A stretch of DNA of 64,000 bases from Lederbergia citri (GCF_018343625.1 NZ_JAGYPG010000003.1:625003-689002), one strand, 5' to 3'; shown: positions 32,863-42,240, counted from the first letter of the stretch. The notes: generated from the letters alone by a model not told the origin. Numbers and translations are program-made.

Positions 32863-33774
32863 TTGAGCTATAATTTCAAGCAAGAAGAAATTGAAAACAT
32901 CATAAAGCATTTCGGAAAAGAATTTTATGAAAAAGTTTTGAGAGATATTGAAGTGTATACCGAAAAGTGGTCGCTCACTTCTTTTCAATTTATTCCTTCC
33001 TATTCCGCGAACATCGTTTTTACCTGTCATTCAGAGACATTTGGAAATGTTGTATTAAAAATAGGAAATCCAAATGCAAGAGAAGTTTTTACAGAATTTA
33101 ATACTTTAATTGAATACGATGGAAGAAGATTTTGCACAGTTTTTGACGCAGATATTGAAAATGGTGTGATAGTAGAAGAATGGATAAAGCCGGGAATTCC
33201 TTTAAGGAATGAGAATTCCCTTGAAAAAAGGCTTTTTGTATTTTCTTCTCTCTATAACGATCTACATATCACGCCTGCCAAATCTGAGATATATCCTACA
33301 TATATGGAATGGGTAGATAAAATAACAGCTTACATGAGCCAGCAAAAAGATTGTACAGAATTATATGTATATATGAGGCATGCACAAGAAATTTGCCATT
33401 CATTGTCCAGTGTATACTCACAAAAGATGCTGCTTCACGGCGACTTTCATCATGATAATATATTGCTAGGTAAAGATGGGAAGTATAAAATCATTGATCC
33501 AAAGGGCGTAGTAGGTGATCCTATCTTTGATGTGCCGCGTTTTATATTAAATGAATTTGGTGATGACATAACTCCGGAACTGCATGAGAAAATAAATGGC
33601 ATCATCACCTTTTTTGAAAAAAGCTTGGACATACCTAACGATATAATAAGAAAATGCCTTTTCGTGGAAACGGCAATGGGAATTTGCTGGTGTGTAGAAG
33701 ATGGCTCAACTCCTGATGAATACCCTAGCCTAGTAAAAACTGTTGCTTTTGCGGAAGCAATGTTAAATCATTAA
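32863..33774 (+). CDS. Phosphotransferase of the APH(6)/hydroxyurea-kinase type
   Basis: Kinase-fold phosphotransferase of 303 residues. The catalytic loop MLLHGDFHHDNILLGKDG and metal motif KIIDPKGVVGDPIFDVPRF are typical of the streptomycin 6-kinase/AHARK family, where the sequence IDPKG after the catalytic loop is diagnostic. The TTG at 32863 is preceded by GGGAGGAG at 6 nt; the frame is open to 32782 but those 27 residues overlap the ribosome site. Whether it inactivates streptomycin is not shown; chromosomal relatives often have unknown substrates. Confidence 0.8.
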   Translation: MSYNFKQEEIENIIKHFGKEFYEKVLRDIEVYTEKWSLTSFQFIPSYSANIVFTCHSETFGNVVLKIGNPNAREVFTEFNTLIEYDGRRFCTVFDADIENGVIVEEWIKPGIPLRNENSLEKRLFVFSSLYNDLHITPAKSEIYPTYMEWVDKITAYMSQQKDCTELYVYMRHAQEICHSLSSVYSQKMLLHGDFHHDNILLGKDGKYKIIDPKGVVGDPIFDVPRFILNEFGDDITPELHEKINGIITFFEKSLDIPNDIIRKCLFVETAMGICWCVEDGSTPDEYPSLVKTVAFAEAMLNH

Positions 33775-33780
33775 TACAAA

Positions 33781-33816
33781 AACTACCGCTCACAGAATGA
33801 TGAGCGGTAGTTTTTT
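33781..33816. terminator. Bidirectional terminator
   Basis: AACTACCGCTCA (33781-33792) pairs with TGAGCGGTAGTT (33801-33812), followed by T on the plus strand and by TTTTTG on the minus strand. It serves the convergent phosphotransferase and epimerase genes. Confidence 0.88.
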
Positions 33817-33818
33817 AA

Positions 33819-34694
33819 TCAAACAATTTTATTATAATGATCAATCAAACCGGGCAGCCAATCTTTCAAGTTACTGAATTCGAAGCCAAGTCCCGTTGCT
33901 TTGGAATTATCCATCGTCCATGTTTTTGGAATTCCGTATGGCGAGCGGTTTTCATCCGTCACATTTGTTGTCACTACAGCATTTTTCCCTGTTTTTGATT
34001 CAATAAGTCTTATTAATTCTGCTAATTGAATATCTCCATTTGCACATGCGTTGATTGGTCCTGTAAAAGCTTGTGTTCCAATCCAGGCGAGAAATTCTCC
34101 TGCTTCACGAGCGGAAATAAAGTTAAGCGATGCTTCTGAATTGGGCATTCCAATTTCTTCTTCGTTTTTTATTTTTTTTACATGGAAAAGCAGTCGCTCA
34201 GTATAATCTTCTTCACCAAGAACAATTGGGATACGAACTGCCACAGAGGATAATCCTGTTTTGGAAAATAGAGCTGTTTCTGCAAGCTTTTTTCCTTCAC
34301 CATACGATACATCCTGGCTTTTCACTATTTTTAGTGGGTATGTATATGGATTGAATTCGTCTTCGGAAAGATTATTCCTAAATTCATAAACGGACAACGT
34401 AGAGGTGAAAACATACTTCCCTACTTTATCATTCAACGCTTCATATGCAATATTGATATCCTCCGAAGAGTATCCAATTTGGTCATAGACGACATCGAAG
34501 TGCAATCCTTCGAAGGCTGATTTCATGGAATCTACATCATACCGATCAGCTATAAGCTGCTTTACTTTATCTCCAAAAGGATTTCCGCTTTTTCCTCTAG
34601 TTGCGATTGTCACATCGACACCTTTTGTTAGCAAACTATGAACAAGCTCCTTACCGAAAAAACGAGTTCCTCCAAGTATTAAGGCTGATTTCAT
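33819..34694 (-). CDS. NAD-dependent epimerase/reductase (extended SDR)
   Basis: Rossmann-fold SDR of 291 residues. The nucleotide loop is LILGGTRFFGKELVHSLL, an atypical GGTRF-G form shared with chloroplast-stem-loop-binding-type epimerases; KYVFTSTLSVYEF carries the Ser and Tyr region, and the YxxxK position is less clear. AAGGAG lies upstream of the ATG. Substrate unknown; nucleotide-sugar or isoflavone-reductase-like activities are possible. Stands alone. Confidence 0.78.
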   Translation of the reverse strand: MKSALILGGTRFFGKELVHSLLTKGVDVTIATRGKSGNPFGDKVKQLIADRYDVDSMKSAFEGLHFDVVYDQIGYSSEDINIAYEALNDKVGKYVFTSTLSVYEFRNNLSEDEFNPYTYPLKIVKSQDVSYGEGKKLAETALFSKTGLSSVAVRIPIVLGEEDYTERLLFHVKKIKNEEEIGMPNSEASLNFISAREAGEFLAWIGTQAFTGPINACANGDIQLAELIRLIESKTGKNAVVTTNVTDENRSPYGIPKTWTMDNSKATGLGFEFSNLKDWLPGLIDHYNKIV

Positions 34695-34903
34695 TGTGCT
34701 ATCTCCTTTTTAATTAAAATGTAGTTTTTTCTCTTATATAATAAAACTATTATTTGGTATGAAATATTGCAACTCATTACTTCTTATTTATGAACATTAA
34801 AATTTGAAGATGCAGGACATTTAAATTAAATGTGGAAGTTTCATAAACGTCCACAGATTTATATTTATTGTAGAAAATGATAGTTCAAATTTATTCATTA
34901 ACT

Positions 34904-34920
34904 AGGAGATGATCATCATA
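34904..34920 (+). promoter_or_regulatory. Extended Shine-Dalgarno that bears on the glxK start
   Basis: AGGAGATGATC (34904-34914) matches the anti-SD complement AGGAGGTGATC at 10 of 11 bases. The only ATG (34909) lies inside this match with no spacer after AGGAG, whereas the ATA at 34918 is nine bases from AGGAG and begins the conserved N-terminus KIVIAPDSFKGS. Confidence 0.5.
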
Positions 34921-36072
34921 AAAATCGTTATTGCACCAGATTCATTTAAAGGTAGCGTTTCGGCAATGGATGCTGCAGCAGCAATTGACAAGGGAATAAA
35001 AAATGCTTTCCCCCATGCAGAAACAGTGTTGATGCCAGTAGCTGATGGTGGGGAAGGGACGTTAGAAACTTTAATAGCCGCTACAAACGGTCGGAAGGAA
35101 CATGTAAAAGTAACCGGGCCGCTTGGAAAAGAGGTGGATGCTCACTTCGGGATACTTGGCGACAAAAATACCTGTGTCATAGAAATGGCTGTTGCTTCTG
35201 GCCTTAATTTGATAAAGGAAAGTGAAAGAGATCCGATGTTGACGACTACATATGGGACAGGGGAATTGATTAAAGTTGCGTTAGATCAAGGCTACCGAAA
35301 TTTTGTTATAGCGATAGGTGGATCGGCAACGAATGATGGCGGGGTTGGCATGTTGCAGGCCCTTGGTATGGAATTTAAAGATAAAGCTGGAAATGAAATT
35401 GGATTTGGAGGCGGTGAGTTAAGAAAAATTCATCATATCTCCATTGAACAATTCGATCAAAGAATAAAGGATAGCATGTTTCTAATCGCCTCTGATGTTG
35501 AGAATCCTTTAGTTGGTGAGAAAGGCGCTTCCTATGTTTTTGGTCCACAAAAAGGCGCAACTACTGAGATGTTGGAAACTTTAGATCAGAACCTCTTGCA
35601 TTATGCAAACCTGGTCGAAAACATAACAGGGGTAAGGATTCATGACATGCCAGGTGCTGGAGCAGCAGGAGGCATTGGAGGAGCTTTTTTAGCATTTTTC
35701 CCTACCGACATGAAAAGAGGAATAGAAGTGGTGTTGGAAAATGCTAAATTTGCCGAAGCTCTTAATGGTTCTGATTTAGTGATTACAGGTGAAGGAAAGG
35801 TAGACTTTCAAACGGCTTATGGAAAATCTCCAATGGGTGTTGCTCAGGCAGCTCAAAAGAAGAATGTACCAACCATCATACTCGCAGGTTCGGTTGGGGA
35901 TAATATTCAAAACCTTTTTCAATATGGTGTTGTTGGTATTTTTAGTATTATCAATCAACCGATGACACTTGAAAAGGCTATGGTAGAAGCAGAACGTTTA
36001 CTTGAAACGAGCGCTACGCAAATATGTAGGACATATTTTTGGAATGAAAAGCTAGATGAGTTTTCTATATAG
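34909..36072 (+). CDS. glxK: Glycerate kinase (glycerate 2-kinase family)
   Basis: Phosphorylates D-glycerate, 387 residues from the ATG at 34909 and 384 if initiation is at the ATA at 34918. Family motifs: KIVIAPDSFKGSVSAMDAA, VADGGEGTLETLI, AIGGSATNDGGVGMLQALG, MPGAGAAGGIGGAFLAF and VITGEGKVDFQTAYGKSP. The GlxK/GarK type is about 380 residues, as here. Context is ambiguous: it lies between a sugar-acid region and the lar cofactor genes, with its own terminator. It may complete catabolism of glycerate or tartronate-derived carbon. Confidence 0.93.
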   Translation: MIIIKIVIAPDSFKGSVSAMDAAAAIDKGIKNAFPHAETVLMPVADGGEGTLETLIAATNGRKEHVKVTGPLGKEVDAHFGILGDKNTCVIEMAVASGLNLIKESERDPMLTTTYGTGELIKVALDQGYRNFVIAIGGSATNDGGVGMLQALGMEFKDKAGNEIGFGGGELRKIHHISIEQFDQRIKDSMFLIASDVENPLVGEKGASYVFGPQKGATTEMLETLDQNLLHYANLVENITGVRIHDMPGAGAAGGIGGAFLAFFPTDMKRGIEVVLENAKFAEALNGSDLVITGEGKVDFQTAYGKSPMGVAQAAQKKNVPTIILAGSVGDNIQNLFQYGVVGIFSIINQPMTLEKAMVEAERLLETSATQICRTYFWNEKLDEFSI

Positions 36073-36122
36073 AGAAAAGCTTTAAAATATGATTGTTTAA
36101 GGTTAAAAACTATTAAAGATGA

Positions 36123-36167
36123 TGCAAAATGTCCTTGTCTAATTAAGGACCTTTTTGCAGTTTTTTT
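36123..36167 (+). terminator. Intrinsic terminator of glycerate kinase gene
   Basis: TGCAAAATGTCCTT pairs with AAGGACCTTTTTGCA with one or two internal mismatches, then AG and seven T. Confidence 0.8.
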
Positions 36168-36361
36168 AATTTAGAACAATTAGTTTTAAAATACACAACT
36201 AGTGTTTCTTGAAACACCAAAAATAAATATATCAAAATATATGTCTATTTCCTTAACCATGGTTTCTTTTCTTCCTTTACTATAAAATCAAAATTAACGT
36301 ATAAGGATACTCACTCATATGCAAATATGATATCTTTATGTTACATGGAAGGAGGATGCGT

Positions 36362-37186
36362 GTGGATCCTATTTTATATGAAAAAAAACAAAATCTTATC
36401 AAGATTTTACGAAATATGGATAATGTGTTAGTTGCTTTTTCGGGAGGCGTAGACAGCACTTTTCTTTTAGCAATCGCTAAGGTAGCCCTTGGGGATAAGG
36501 TGTTATCTGTGACAGCTGCATCAGAGACATTTCCAGACCGAGAGTTTCAGTTGGCAAAAAGTCTAGCCTCAGAGCTTCAAGTCAGTCATATTGAAACGCG
36601 GGTTAATGAACTGGCGGATGCCGAATTTGTAAAAAACGATTCAAATCGTTGTTTCCATTGTAAAAACGGATTATATAATCATCTTCTTGAATTAGTGTCT
36701 GAGTACGGAGATCGTTATACGATTGTCGATGGATCAATCATGGATGATCTTGGTGAGCACAGGCCAGGCATGCAAGCAGCAAGAGCATTGGGTGTGCGCA
36801 GTCCTCTTCAAGAAGCGAATTTTTATAAAGAAGAAATAAGAACGCTTTCAAAAGAAATGGGCTTAAGAACTTGGAATAAACCATCTTTTGCGTGTCTTTC
36901 TTCAAGAATTCCCTATGGAACGAAAATCACAAAAGAAAAAATTAACCAGCTGGATTTAGCAGAGGATTTCTTACTGGGCCTGGGATTATATCAAGTTCGT
37001 GTTCGCCATCACGATAAAATTGCTAGAATTGAAGTTGATCAACATGATATGAAAAAGGTGATCGACCAACATGATAAAATTGTTCGAGCCTTAAAATCAT
37101 TTGGATTTTCCTACGTGACCCTGGATTTACAAGGATACCGCTCGGGAAGTATGAATGAAGTATTAAAAGAGAAGGCGACTATATGA
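36362..37186 (+). CDS. larE: LarE, sulfur transferase for nickel-pincer cofactor, three-cysteine type
   Basis: PP-loop enzyme of 274 residues that converts the dicarboxylated pyridinium precursor into its bis-thiocarboxylate. The ATP loop is SGGVDST (residues 27-33). Lactiplantibacillus LarE has one sacrificial Cys; here there are three, Cys97-X2-Cys100 (NRCFHCKNG) and Cys178 (FACLSS), the arrangement of LarE proteins that hold a [4Fe-4S] cluster and can turn over. AAGGAGG abuts the ATG at 36356, so GTG at 36362 (6-nt spacing) is preferred. ATGA overlap with larB. Confidence 0.93.
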   Translation: MDPILYEKKQNLIKILRNMDNVLVAFSGGVDSTFLLAIAKVALGDKVLSVTAASETFPDREFQLAKSLASELQVSHIETRVNELADAEFVKNDSNRCFHCKNGLYNHLLELVSEYGDRYTIVDGSIMDDLGEHRPGMQAARALGVRSPLQEANFYKEEIRTLSKEMGLRTWNKPSFACLSSRIPYGTKITKEKINQLDLAEDFLLGLGLYQVRVRHHDKIARIEVDQHDMKKVIDQHDKIVRALKSFGFSYVTLDLQGYRSGSMNEVLKEKATI

Positions 37187-37992
37187 AACATTCAATGGAA
37201 CATATTTTAGAGGCGGTTCAAAAAGGGGAGCTTTCCGTACAAGATGCTATGGAAAAATTAAAGCCTCAAGAAGAATTAGGCTATGCAACATTAGACTTGC
37301 AGAGAGAGGCACGAACTGGATTCCCTGAAGTAATTTATGGCGAAGGGAAAACGAGTGAACAAATTCTAGGGATTTTTACTAAACTGATGGAACACCACGA
37401 TAAAGTATTGGCAACAAGAGTAAGTTTGGAAAAAGCTCATTTTTTATTAGAAAAAATGAGCTTGATGTATCCAGATCAAACCCTTTATTATCACGAATCA
37501 GCTCGTACCTTTCATTGGATTAATTCTACATACCAAGAAAAATGGAAAAAAGGTTATATCGCTGTTGTGTGCGCGGGTACTTCTGATCTTCCTATCGCGG
37601 AGGAAGCAGCTATTACTGCTGAATTAATGGGTAATAAAGTAGAGCGAATTTATGATATTGGAGTTGCAGGCATTCATCGTCTATTAAATAAAGCTAGTTT
37701 AATAGAGAATGCAAATGTTGTTATTGTTGCGGCCGGTATGGAAGGGGCATTGGCGAGTGTGGTTGGCGGCCTCGTTTCTAAACCTGTCATTGCCGTTCCA
37801 ACAAGTGTCGGATACGGAGCGAGTATGAATGGTATTGCAGCACTTTTAGCTATGCTTAGCAGCTGTGCGAGCGGAGTTTCAGTAGTGAACATTGACAACG
37901 GTTTCGGGGCCGGTTATTTTGCTGCGACTTTGACGAATACGATAGAACAAGCCGTAGAAAAGGCCTTGGCAGGAAAGGAAGAAAGTAAATGA
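37183..37992 (+). CDS. larB: LarB, nicotinic acid adenine dinucleotide carboxylase/hydrolase
   Basis: First enzyme of nickel-pincer nucleotide synthesis, carboxylating and hydrolysing NaAD; 269 residues. The C-terminal half is PurE-like, with VVCAGTSDLPIAEEAAITAELMG, VVAAGMEGALASVVGGL and AVPTSVGYGASMNG; the N-terminal part has the LarB-specific FPEVIYGEGKT. Start and stop overlap larE and larC by ATGA, so the three genes are translationally coupled. Confidence 0.95.
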   Translation: MKHSMEHILEAVQKGELSVQDAMEKLKPQEELGYATLDLQREARTGFPEVIYGEGKTSEQILGIFTKLMEHHDKVLATRVSLEKAHFLLEKMSLMYPDQTLYYHESARTFHWINSTYQEKWKKGYIAVVCAGTSDLPIAEEAAITAELMGNKVERIYDIGVAGIHRLLNKASLIENANVVIVAAGMEGALASVVGGLVSKPVIAVPTSVGYGASMNGIAALLAMLSSCASGVSVVNIDNGFGAGYFAATLTNTIEQAVEKALAGKEESK

Positions 37993-39323
37993 AGGCTTTA
38001 TATATAGATTGTTTTTCAGGAATTAGCGGCGATATGATGGTTGGCGCTTTAATTGATGCAGGCGCCTCACCTGAAAAAATTGAATCCGAATTAAAGAAGT
38101 TGAATGTATCTGGCTATGAAATTAAGTGTTCAAGGGTCATGAAAGAGGGGATTAGTTCGATAAAATTTGATGTTATCCTGGATGAGGAACATACTCATGG
38201 GCACGACCATCACCACAATCATGACCATTCTCATCATAAACACCACCATCACGGGCACAATCATGATCACGGGCATCACCATCATAATCACGATCATTCG
38301 CATCAAGAACACCATCATGGCCATGACCATTCACACGACGAGTACCATCATCACCAACATAGTCGATATGCGGATATCGTAAAGCTTATTGACGAATCGG
38401 AGCTTAGCCCAAAGGTGAAGGAACGTAGTAAGCAAATATTTGCACCGATTGCGAAGTCAGAGTCGAAAATACATAATATGTCGATTGAAGATGTCCACTT
38501 TCATGAAGTAGGAGCAGTTGACTCCATCGTCGATATTGTAGCAACTGCCATTGCATTGGAAGAACTCGAAATTGAAAAAATCATCACGTCATATGTTCCA
38601 TTAGGTTCCGGAAAAATACGCATTTCACATGGCGTTTATCCCGTTCCAGCACCAGCTACACTAGACATGATGAAAAATGTTCCGATTGCTCCGACCGATT
38701 TACCATATGAATTGACAACGCCTACGGGAGCCGGGATTATTGTAAGCCAATCCGATTCTTACGGCACGCTTCCAGCGATGAAAATTTCCTCCATCGGCTA
38801 CGGTGCGGGTACTCGCAATATTCCTGGCCGTCCGAACGTATTAAGAGTCATTGTTGGAGAACTATTGGAAGAAAATGAGCAGATCGTCGGAAAGAAAGAA
38901 ACGATCACTGTAATCGAATGCCATATGGATGATATGACAGGTGAAGCATTTGGATATGTAATGGAAAAATTATTGGAAGAAGGGGCACTTGACGTTTATT
39001 ACACACCTATTTTTATGAAAAAAAATCGTCCAGGTACGTTGGTCACTGTTCTGGCTCCTGAAAATCGCGAGGCTAATTTAACGGAGATTTTATTCAAGGA
39101 AACGACCACACTAGGTGTACGAAAAAATAAATGGTCTCGCAGCATTTTAGATCGTAAAATTACTGAAGCTGAAACTGCCTTTGGGCCAATAAAGATTAAA
39201 CAAGCATTAAAAAAAGGCCAAGTGATTAGAGCAGTTCCAGAATACGAAGATGTCAAAAAAGTAGCTTCAGAACATGGAGTATCTTTTCAAGAAGTGTACA
39301 ATGCTGCATTAAAAAGTATCTAA
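37989..39323 (+). CDS. larC: LarC, nickel insertase, with long His-rich insert
   Basis: CTP-dependent cyclometallase that inserts nickel into the pincer cofactor; 444 residues. It begins KALYIDCFSGISGDMMVGALIDAG and contains IVDIVATAIALEELEI, LTTPTGAGIIV and the C-terminal CTP domain (HMDDMTGEAFGYVMEKLLEEG). Residues 68-124 form an insert with about 34 His in 57, probably a nickel store or chaperone. In Lactiplantibacillus larC is split and joined by ribosomal frameshifting; here it is one frame. Overlaps larB by ATGA. Confidence 0.95.
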   Translation: MKALYIDCFSGISGDMMVGALIDAGASPEKIESELKKLNVSGYEIKCSRVMKEGISSIKFDVILDEEHTHGHDHHHNHDHSHHKHHHHGHNHDHGHHHHNHDHSHQEHHHGHDHSHDEYHHHQHSRYADIVKLIDESELSPKVKERSKQIFAPIAKSESKIHNMSIEDVHFHEVGAVDSIVDIVATAIALEELEIEKIITSYVPLGSGKIRISHGVYPVPAPATLDMMKNVPIAPTDLPYELTTPTGAGIIVSQSDSYGTLPAMKISSIGYGAGTRNIPGRPNVLRVIVGELLEENEQIVGKKETITVIECHMDDMTGEAFGYVMEKLLEEGALDVYYTPIFMKKNRPGTLVTVLAPENREANLTEILFKETTTLGVRKNKWSRSILDRKITEAETAFGPIKIKQALKKGQVIRAVPEYEDVKKVASEHGVSFQEVYNAALKSI

Positions 39324-39391
39324 CGAATTTTTAGGAAATCATTGTAACGAATATATATAAAGGAGTAGTGTTGACCAATTATTTTCAGTTT

Positions 39392-39429
39392 CCGTTACAG
39401 TCTAATGACTAGTTAACAGACTGTAACGG
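39392..39429. other. Hairpin between convergent larC and ATP-grasp genes
   Basis: CCGTTACAGTCT (39392-39403) pairs perfectly with AGACTGTAACGG (39418-39429) across a 14-nt loop. No T-tract follows on either strand. It is placed like a bidirectional terminator but may instead be a 3'-end stabiliser or protein site. Confidence 0.5.
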
Positions 39430-39461
39430 GATATAAATTAGCTCATTTTGTAAGTGCCTTG

Positions 39462-40697
39462 CTACTCCCTTAGGAAGAGGCTGTCTTTTGCCATTTCCTT
39501 TAGAACCTTTTCTACTTCTAATACAGAATGACCAATGCTCAGTCCGACTACCTTAGAAATTTTATTTTCTGTAGGGAAATAAGAAGCATCCAATAGGCTT
39601 AGCGGTATGAATTGTTCTCTCAACATGTATTTTTCCACAATAGGAATCAGGTGGTCAAAATCATCGTTCCATTCAAGATTAGTAAGACGTACTTTTTTCT
39701 TTCCATATTTTTGATAGATATCCTTGCAGAGGAAGAGCCCACATGTGGAAGCATTAAAGCGGATATTTAGATCGATGAAATAATATTTCTCACCACATAT
39801 CAGCACATCGAAACCCGCAACGCCAATATAGCCTTTCTCTGCTATTTTTTCCATGACCTTATATCCTGTTTCGATGATGGGAGACATATAGTCTTCCATC
39901 TCAATCGTAATCCAGCTTCCGCGAAAGCTGCCGTTCTCGTTCACGAGCTGTTCTGACTTGCCAAGGAAGCTAATTTTTCCATGCTTGTCCACGAAATAAT
40001 GGACAGAGACGTTTTGTTCATAAGGAATGAATTCCTCGACGATGAGGCTTGATAAATCTCCAAATTCATTCCCAAGTTCATGAAGCTGTTTCTCCTCTTT
40101 AACAAGCAAAACGCCGCAACCTCCCGATGTTGGACGGCCATCACCTGTTTTCAATACGAAAGGAAGCTTAGGAATGTTTTCCATTATTTCTTCGAGACTC
40201 ATCATTTTTCTCTTCGGCACATGCTCTGTTGGAACGAGTTGTGGGATGTTTCGTTTATCAGACAAAAATGCAAGAACCTTTGGATCAATCCAGAATAGAT
40301 CAGGTGATACGATGTGCTTCGGGTGAGGGTATTGGAAAATTAATTTATGATTGTTTTTATGCAGATGAGAAAGCAATGCTAGATATTCATTTTCTGTTTG
40401 GTAGGTGTAAAGTTTGTTGGGAATTTGCAGCCCTGCTTTTTCAAGCAGGCACAATGCTGGTTTCGTAGCAGCAGCTGCATGACAGATTACCGGAGTATCC
40501 CCGACAACAGTCAATTCCCTTCCAGTCAAGGCTTCTAAACTCAGTATATCTTCTGAAAAGTGTTGATAGTCTTCCGAAAATAATTTTGAATTGTAAATGA
40601 ACCCATTGCCATAAATGCTTTGCATGGAAAAGGATGGACGGAGTGGTGTCACCTGTTTTTCGTTTGTTGATGTAAATGGAATAGCCATATCTTCCAT
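39462..40697 (-). CDS. ATP-grasp domain protein
   Basis: Putative ATP-dependent carboxylate ligase of 411 residues. An N-terminal region of about 170 residues is unfamiliar; the ATP-grasp core follows, with LPFVLKTGDGRPTSGGCGVLLV as the phosphate-loop region, LIVEEFIPYEQNVSVHYFVD, and the metal site YYFIDLNIRFNAST. The final FDHLIPIVEKYMLREQFIPLSLLDAS part is specific. It stands alone with GGGGAAG-type ribosome site. Relatives join amino acids or peptides to acids, but no partner enzyme is adjacent, so no product is proposed. Confidence 0.75.
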   Translation of the reverse strand: MEDMAIPFTSTNEKQVTPLRPSFSMQSIYGNGFIYNSKLFSEDYQHFSEDILSLEALTGRELTVVGDTPVICHAAAATKPALCLLEKAGLQIPNKLYTYQTENEYLALLSHLHKNNHKLIFQYPHPKHIVSPDLFWIDPKVLAFLSDKRNIPQLVPTEHVPKRKMMSLEEIMENIPKLPFVLKTGDGRPTSGGCGVLLVKEEKQLHELGNEFGDLSSLIVEEFIPYEQNVSVHYFVDKHGKISFLGKSEQLVNENGSFRGSWITIEMEDYMSPIIETGYKVMEKIAEKGYIGVAGFDVLICGEKYYFIDLNIRFNASTCGLFLCKDIYQKYGKKKVRLTNLEWNDDFDHLIPIVEKYMLREQFIPLSLLDASYFPTENKISKVVGLSIGHSVLEVEKVLKEMAKDSLFLRE

Positions 40698-41192
40698 AAC
40701 TTCCCCTCCTTTATTTGTACAAAAACATCATTAGGAGAGCGTGACTAATACGCCCTCGTTAGAAAAATTCTCACAAAAAGCGAGAGATATTTTTGTGCCA
40801 TTACTATATCCTGTTTCTAAGATTGTCAAACCATGGTAGTGACAATATATAGGAAACCATACTGTAGTACTTTACGAATATTGATGTATCTCGATGTAAG
40901 AAGTGGAGGGGTTCAATCCAGCCTCTTAAATTATTTAATAACCCTGAAGGAGTAGTTGAAGAATGTAATTGGCCCCGCCTACGCCAAATACTATGATAGC
41001 CACACTTGCTATCCAACCTAATATTAAGTGCACTGTTTAACTCGATTCGCAATACAGATTCCCTTTCTTCTCTAAATTAAACTGTAAATTTTTAGGTGCA
41101 TATATTTAAAAATGGTTGGATATGCGACTGTATAGCAAAATTAATATTTATATTACCTTATGATAGAAACATGTTCTGAAAGAGGGAATGGA
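40698..41192. other. Mostly gene-free stretch with one possible micro-ORF
   Basis: Nearly 500 bp without a convincing gene. On the minus strand 40935-41033 encodes a 32-residue peptide from GTG, with a hydrophobic run (LGWIASVAIIVFGVGGANYI) that looks like a membrane span, but its ribosome site is weak. It may be the tail of a decayed gene. Nothing else is recognisable. Confidence 0.4.
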
Positions 41193-42161
41193 ATGATCGT
41201 AGAAAATGTTTTTAAAAAAGTAGGAAATGCATTTGGACTTAATTCAAGTTTGCTTACTCATATTGGCGGCAATGTAAATAAAGTGTATCAATACCCAGCA
41301 GAAAATGGGCATCCTTCACGGATAGTACGTTTGTCAAATCAGAATTGGCGTAATGAAGAAGAAGCATTAGCAGAGCTTCACTTCATGAAATATTTGTTTG
41401 ATAACGGCGTTTCCGTTCCAAAAATCTTCCCATCAAAAGCCGGAAAATTAGTTGAAAATGTAACAGGGGGTTATCACGCTTCAATGTTCGCAAAAGCTCC
41501 TGGACGGATTCCTACTGAAGACGACTGGGACGAGAACATGTTTATTAATTGGGGGCGCATCGTGGGACAGATGCACCTACTTACCAAATCTTATGTCCCA
41601 ATACCAAATGTTAAACGCCGTGATTGGACAGAGGAGCCTTGGATGGATATGATGCGACATCTACCAAATGATGAGCCGATTGCACGGCAAAGAGCAACGG
41701 AGATGTTGAACTGGTTAGAGACTCTTCCAAAAGATACAAAAAACTATGGTCTAGTCCACTGTGACCTTCATGGTCACAATATTTTTGTAACGAGAGACGG
41801 TGCAATTACTGCCTTTGACTTTGATGATTGCTGCTATCATTGGTTCGCTTATGACATCGCCATAATCCTTTACTCGGTTATCTTAAGATACAACCGGCAA
41901 GATAAAATGAGTGATTCTATTGATGAGTACGTAGCATGGTTTCTCGACTGGTTTCTAAAAGGCTATCAAGAGGTTCAAAGCTTTGAAGATTGGTGGCTAA
42001 AAGCAATGCCGAAATTACTAAGTTATCGTCGGTTGCTTGATTATAACTTTTTACACCAACGCTATAACTGGAATACGGTAGATAGTGAACGTAAGAGTAG
42101 ATGGTTGCGTCTTAAAGAAGAGATTGAAGCGGATGAACCTTTGACAAATTATTCATTTTGA
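41193..42161 (+). CDS. Aminoglycoside-phosphotransferase-family protein
   Basis: Kinase-fold phosphotransferase of 322 residues. Catalytic loop LVHCDLHGHNIFVTRDG with Cys replacing the usual Gly before Asp, and metal motif AFDFDDCCYHWFAYDIA. N-lobe SRIVRLSNQNWRNEEEALAELHFMKYL provides the Lys-poor nucleotide site typical of homoserine-kinase-II/YerI-like proteins. AGAGGG lies 7 nt before the ATG at 41193. The C-terminal WWLKAMPKLLSYRRLLDY region is shared by spore-coat-associated and choline/thiamine kinase relatives. Substrate unknown. It is the third member of this family in the window. Confidence 0.8.
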   Translation: MIVENVFKKVGNAFGLNSSLLTHIGGNVNKVYQYPAENGHPSRIVRLSNQNWRNEEEALAELHFMKYLFDNGVSVPKIFPSKAGKLVENVTGGYHASMFAKAPGRIPTEDDWDENMFINWGRIVGQMHLLTKSYVPIPNVKRRDWTEEPWMDMMRHLPNDEPIARQRATEMLNWLETLPKDTKNYGLVHCDLHGHNIFVTRDGAITAFDFDDCCYHWFAYDIAIILYSVILRYNRQDKMSDSIDEYVAWFLDWFLKGYQEVQSFEDWWLKAMPKLLSYRRLLDYNFLHQRYNWNTVDSERKSRWLRLKEEIEADEPLTNYSF

Positions 42162-42240
42162 TGATTTTTTCGTGCTCCTCTGCAGTTTGGTATATGAGTC
42201 GTTTTTTTTAGAGAGGTTTTTACAAAAGAAAGTTGTAGAG

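Noticed and set aside
38130..38382. Met/Ile/Thr-rich frames on both strands inside larC
   Set aside because: They are shadows of the His-codon-rich insert of LarC.
40804..41052. Minus-strand 82-residue frame
   Set aside because: No ribosome site and no recognisable features; composition is that of random intergenic DNA.
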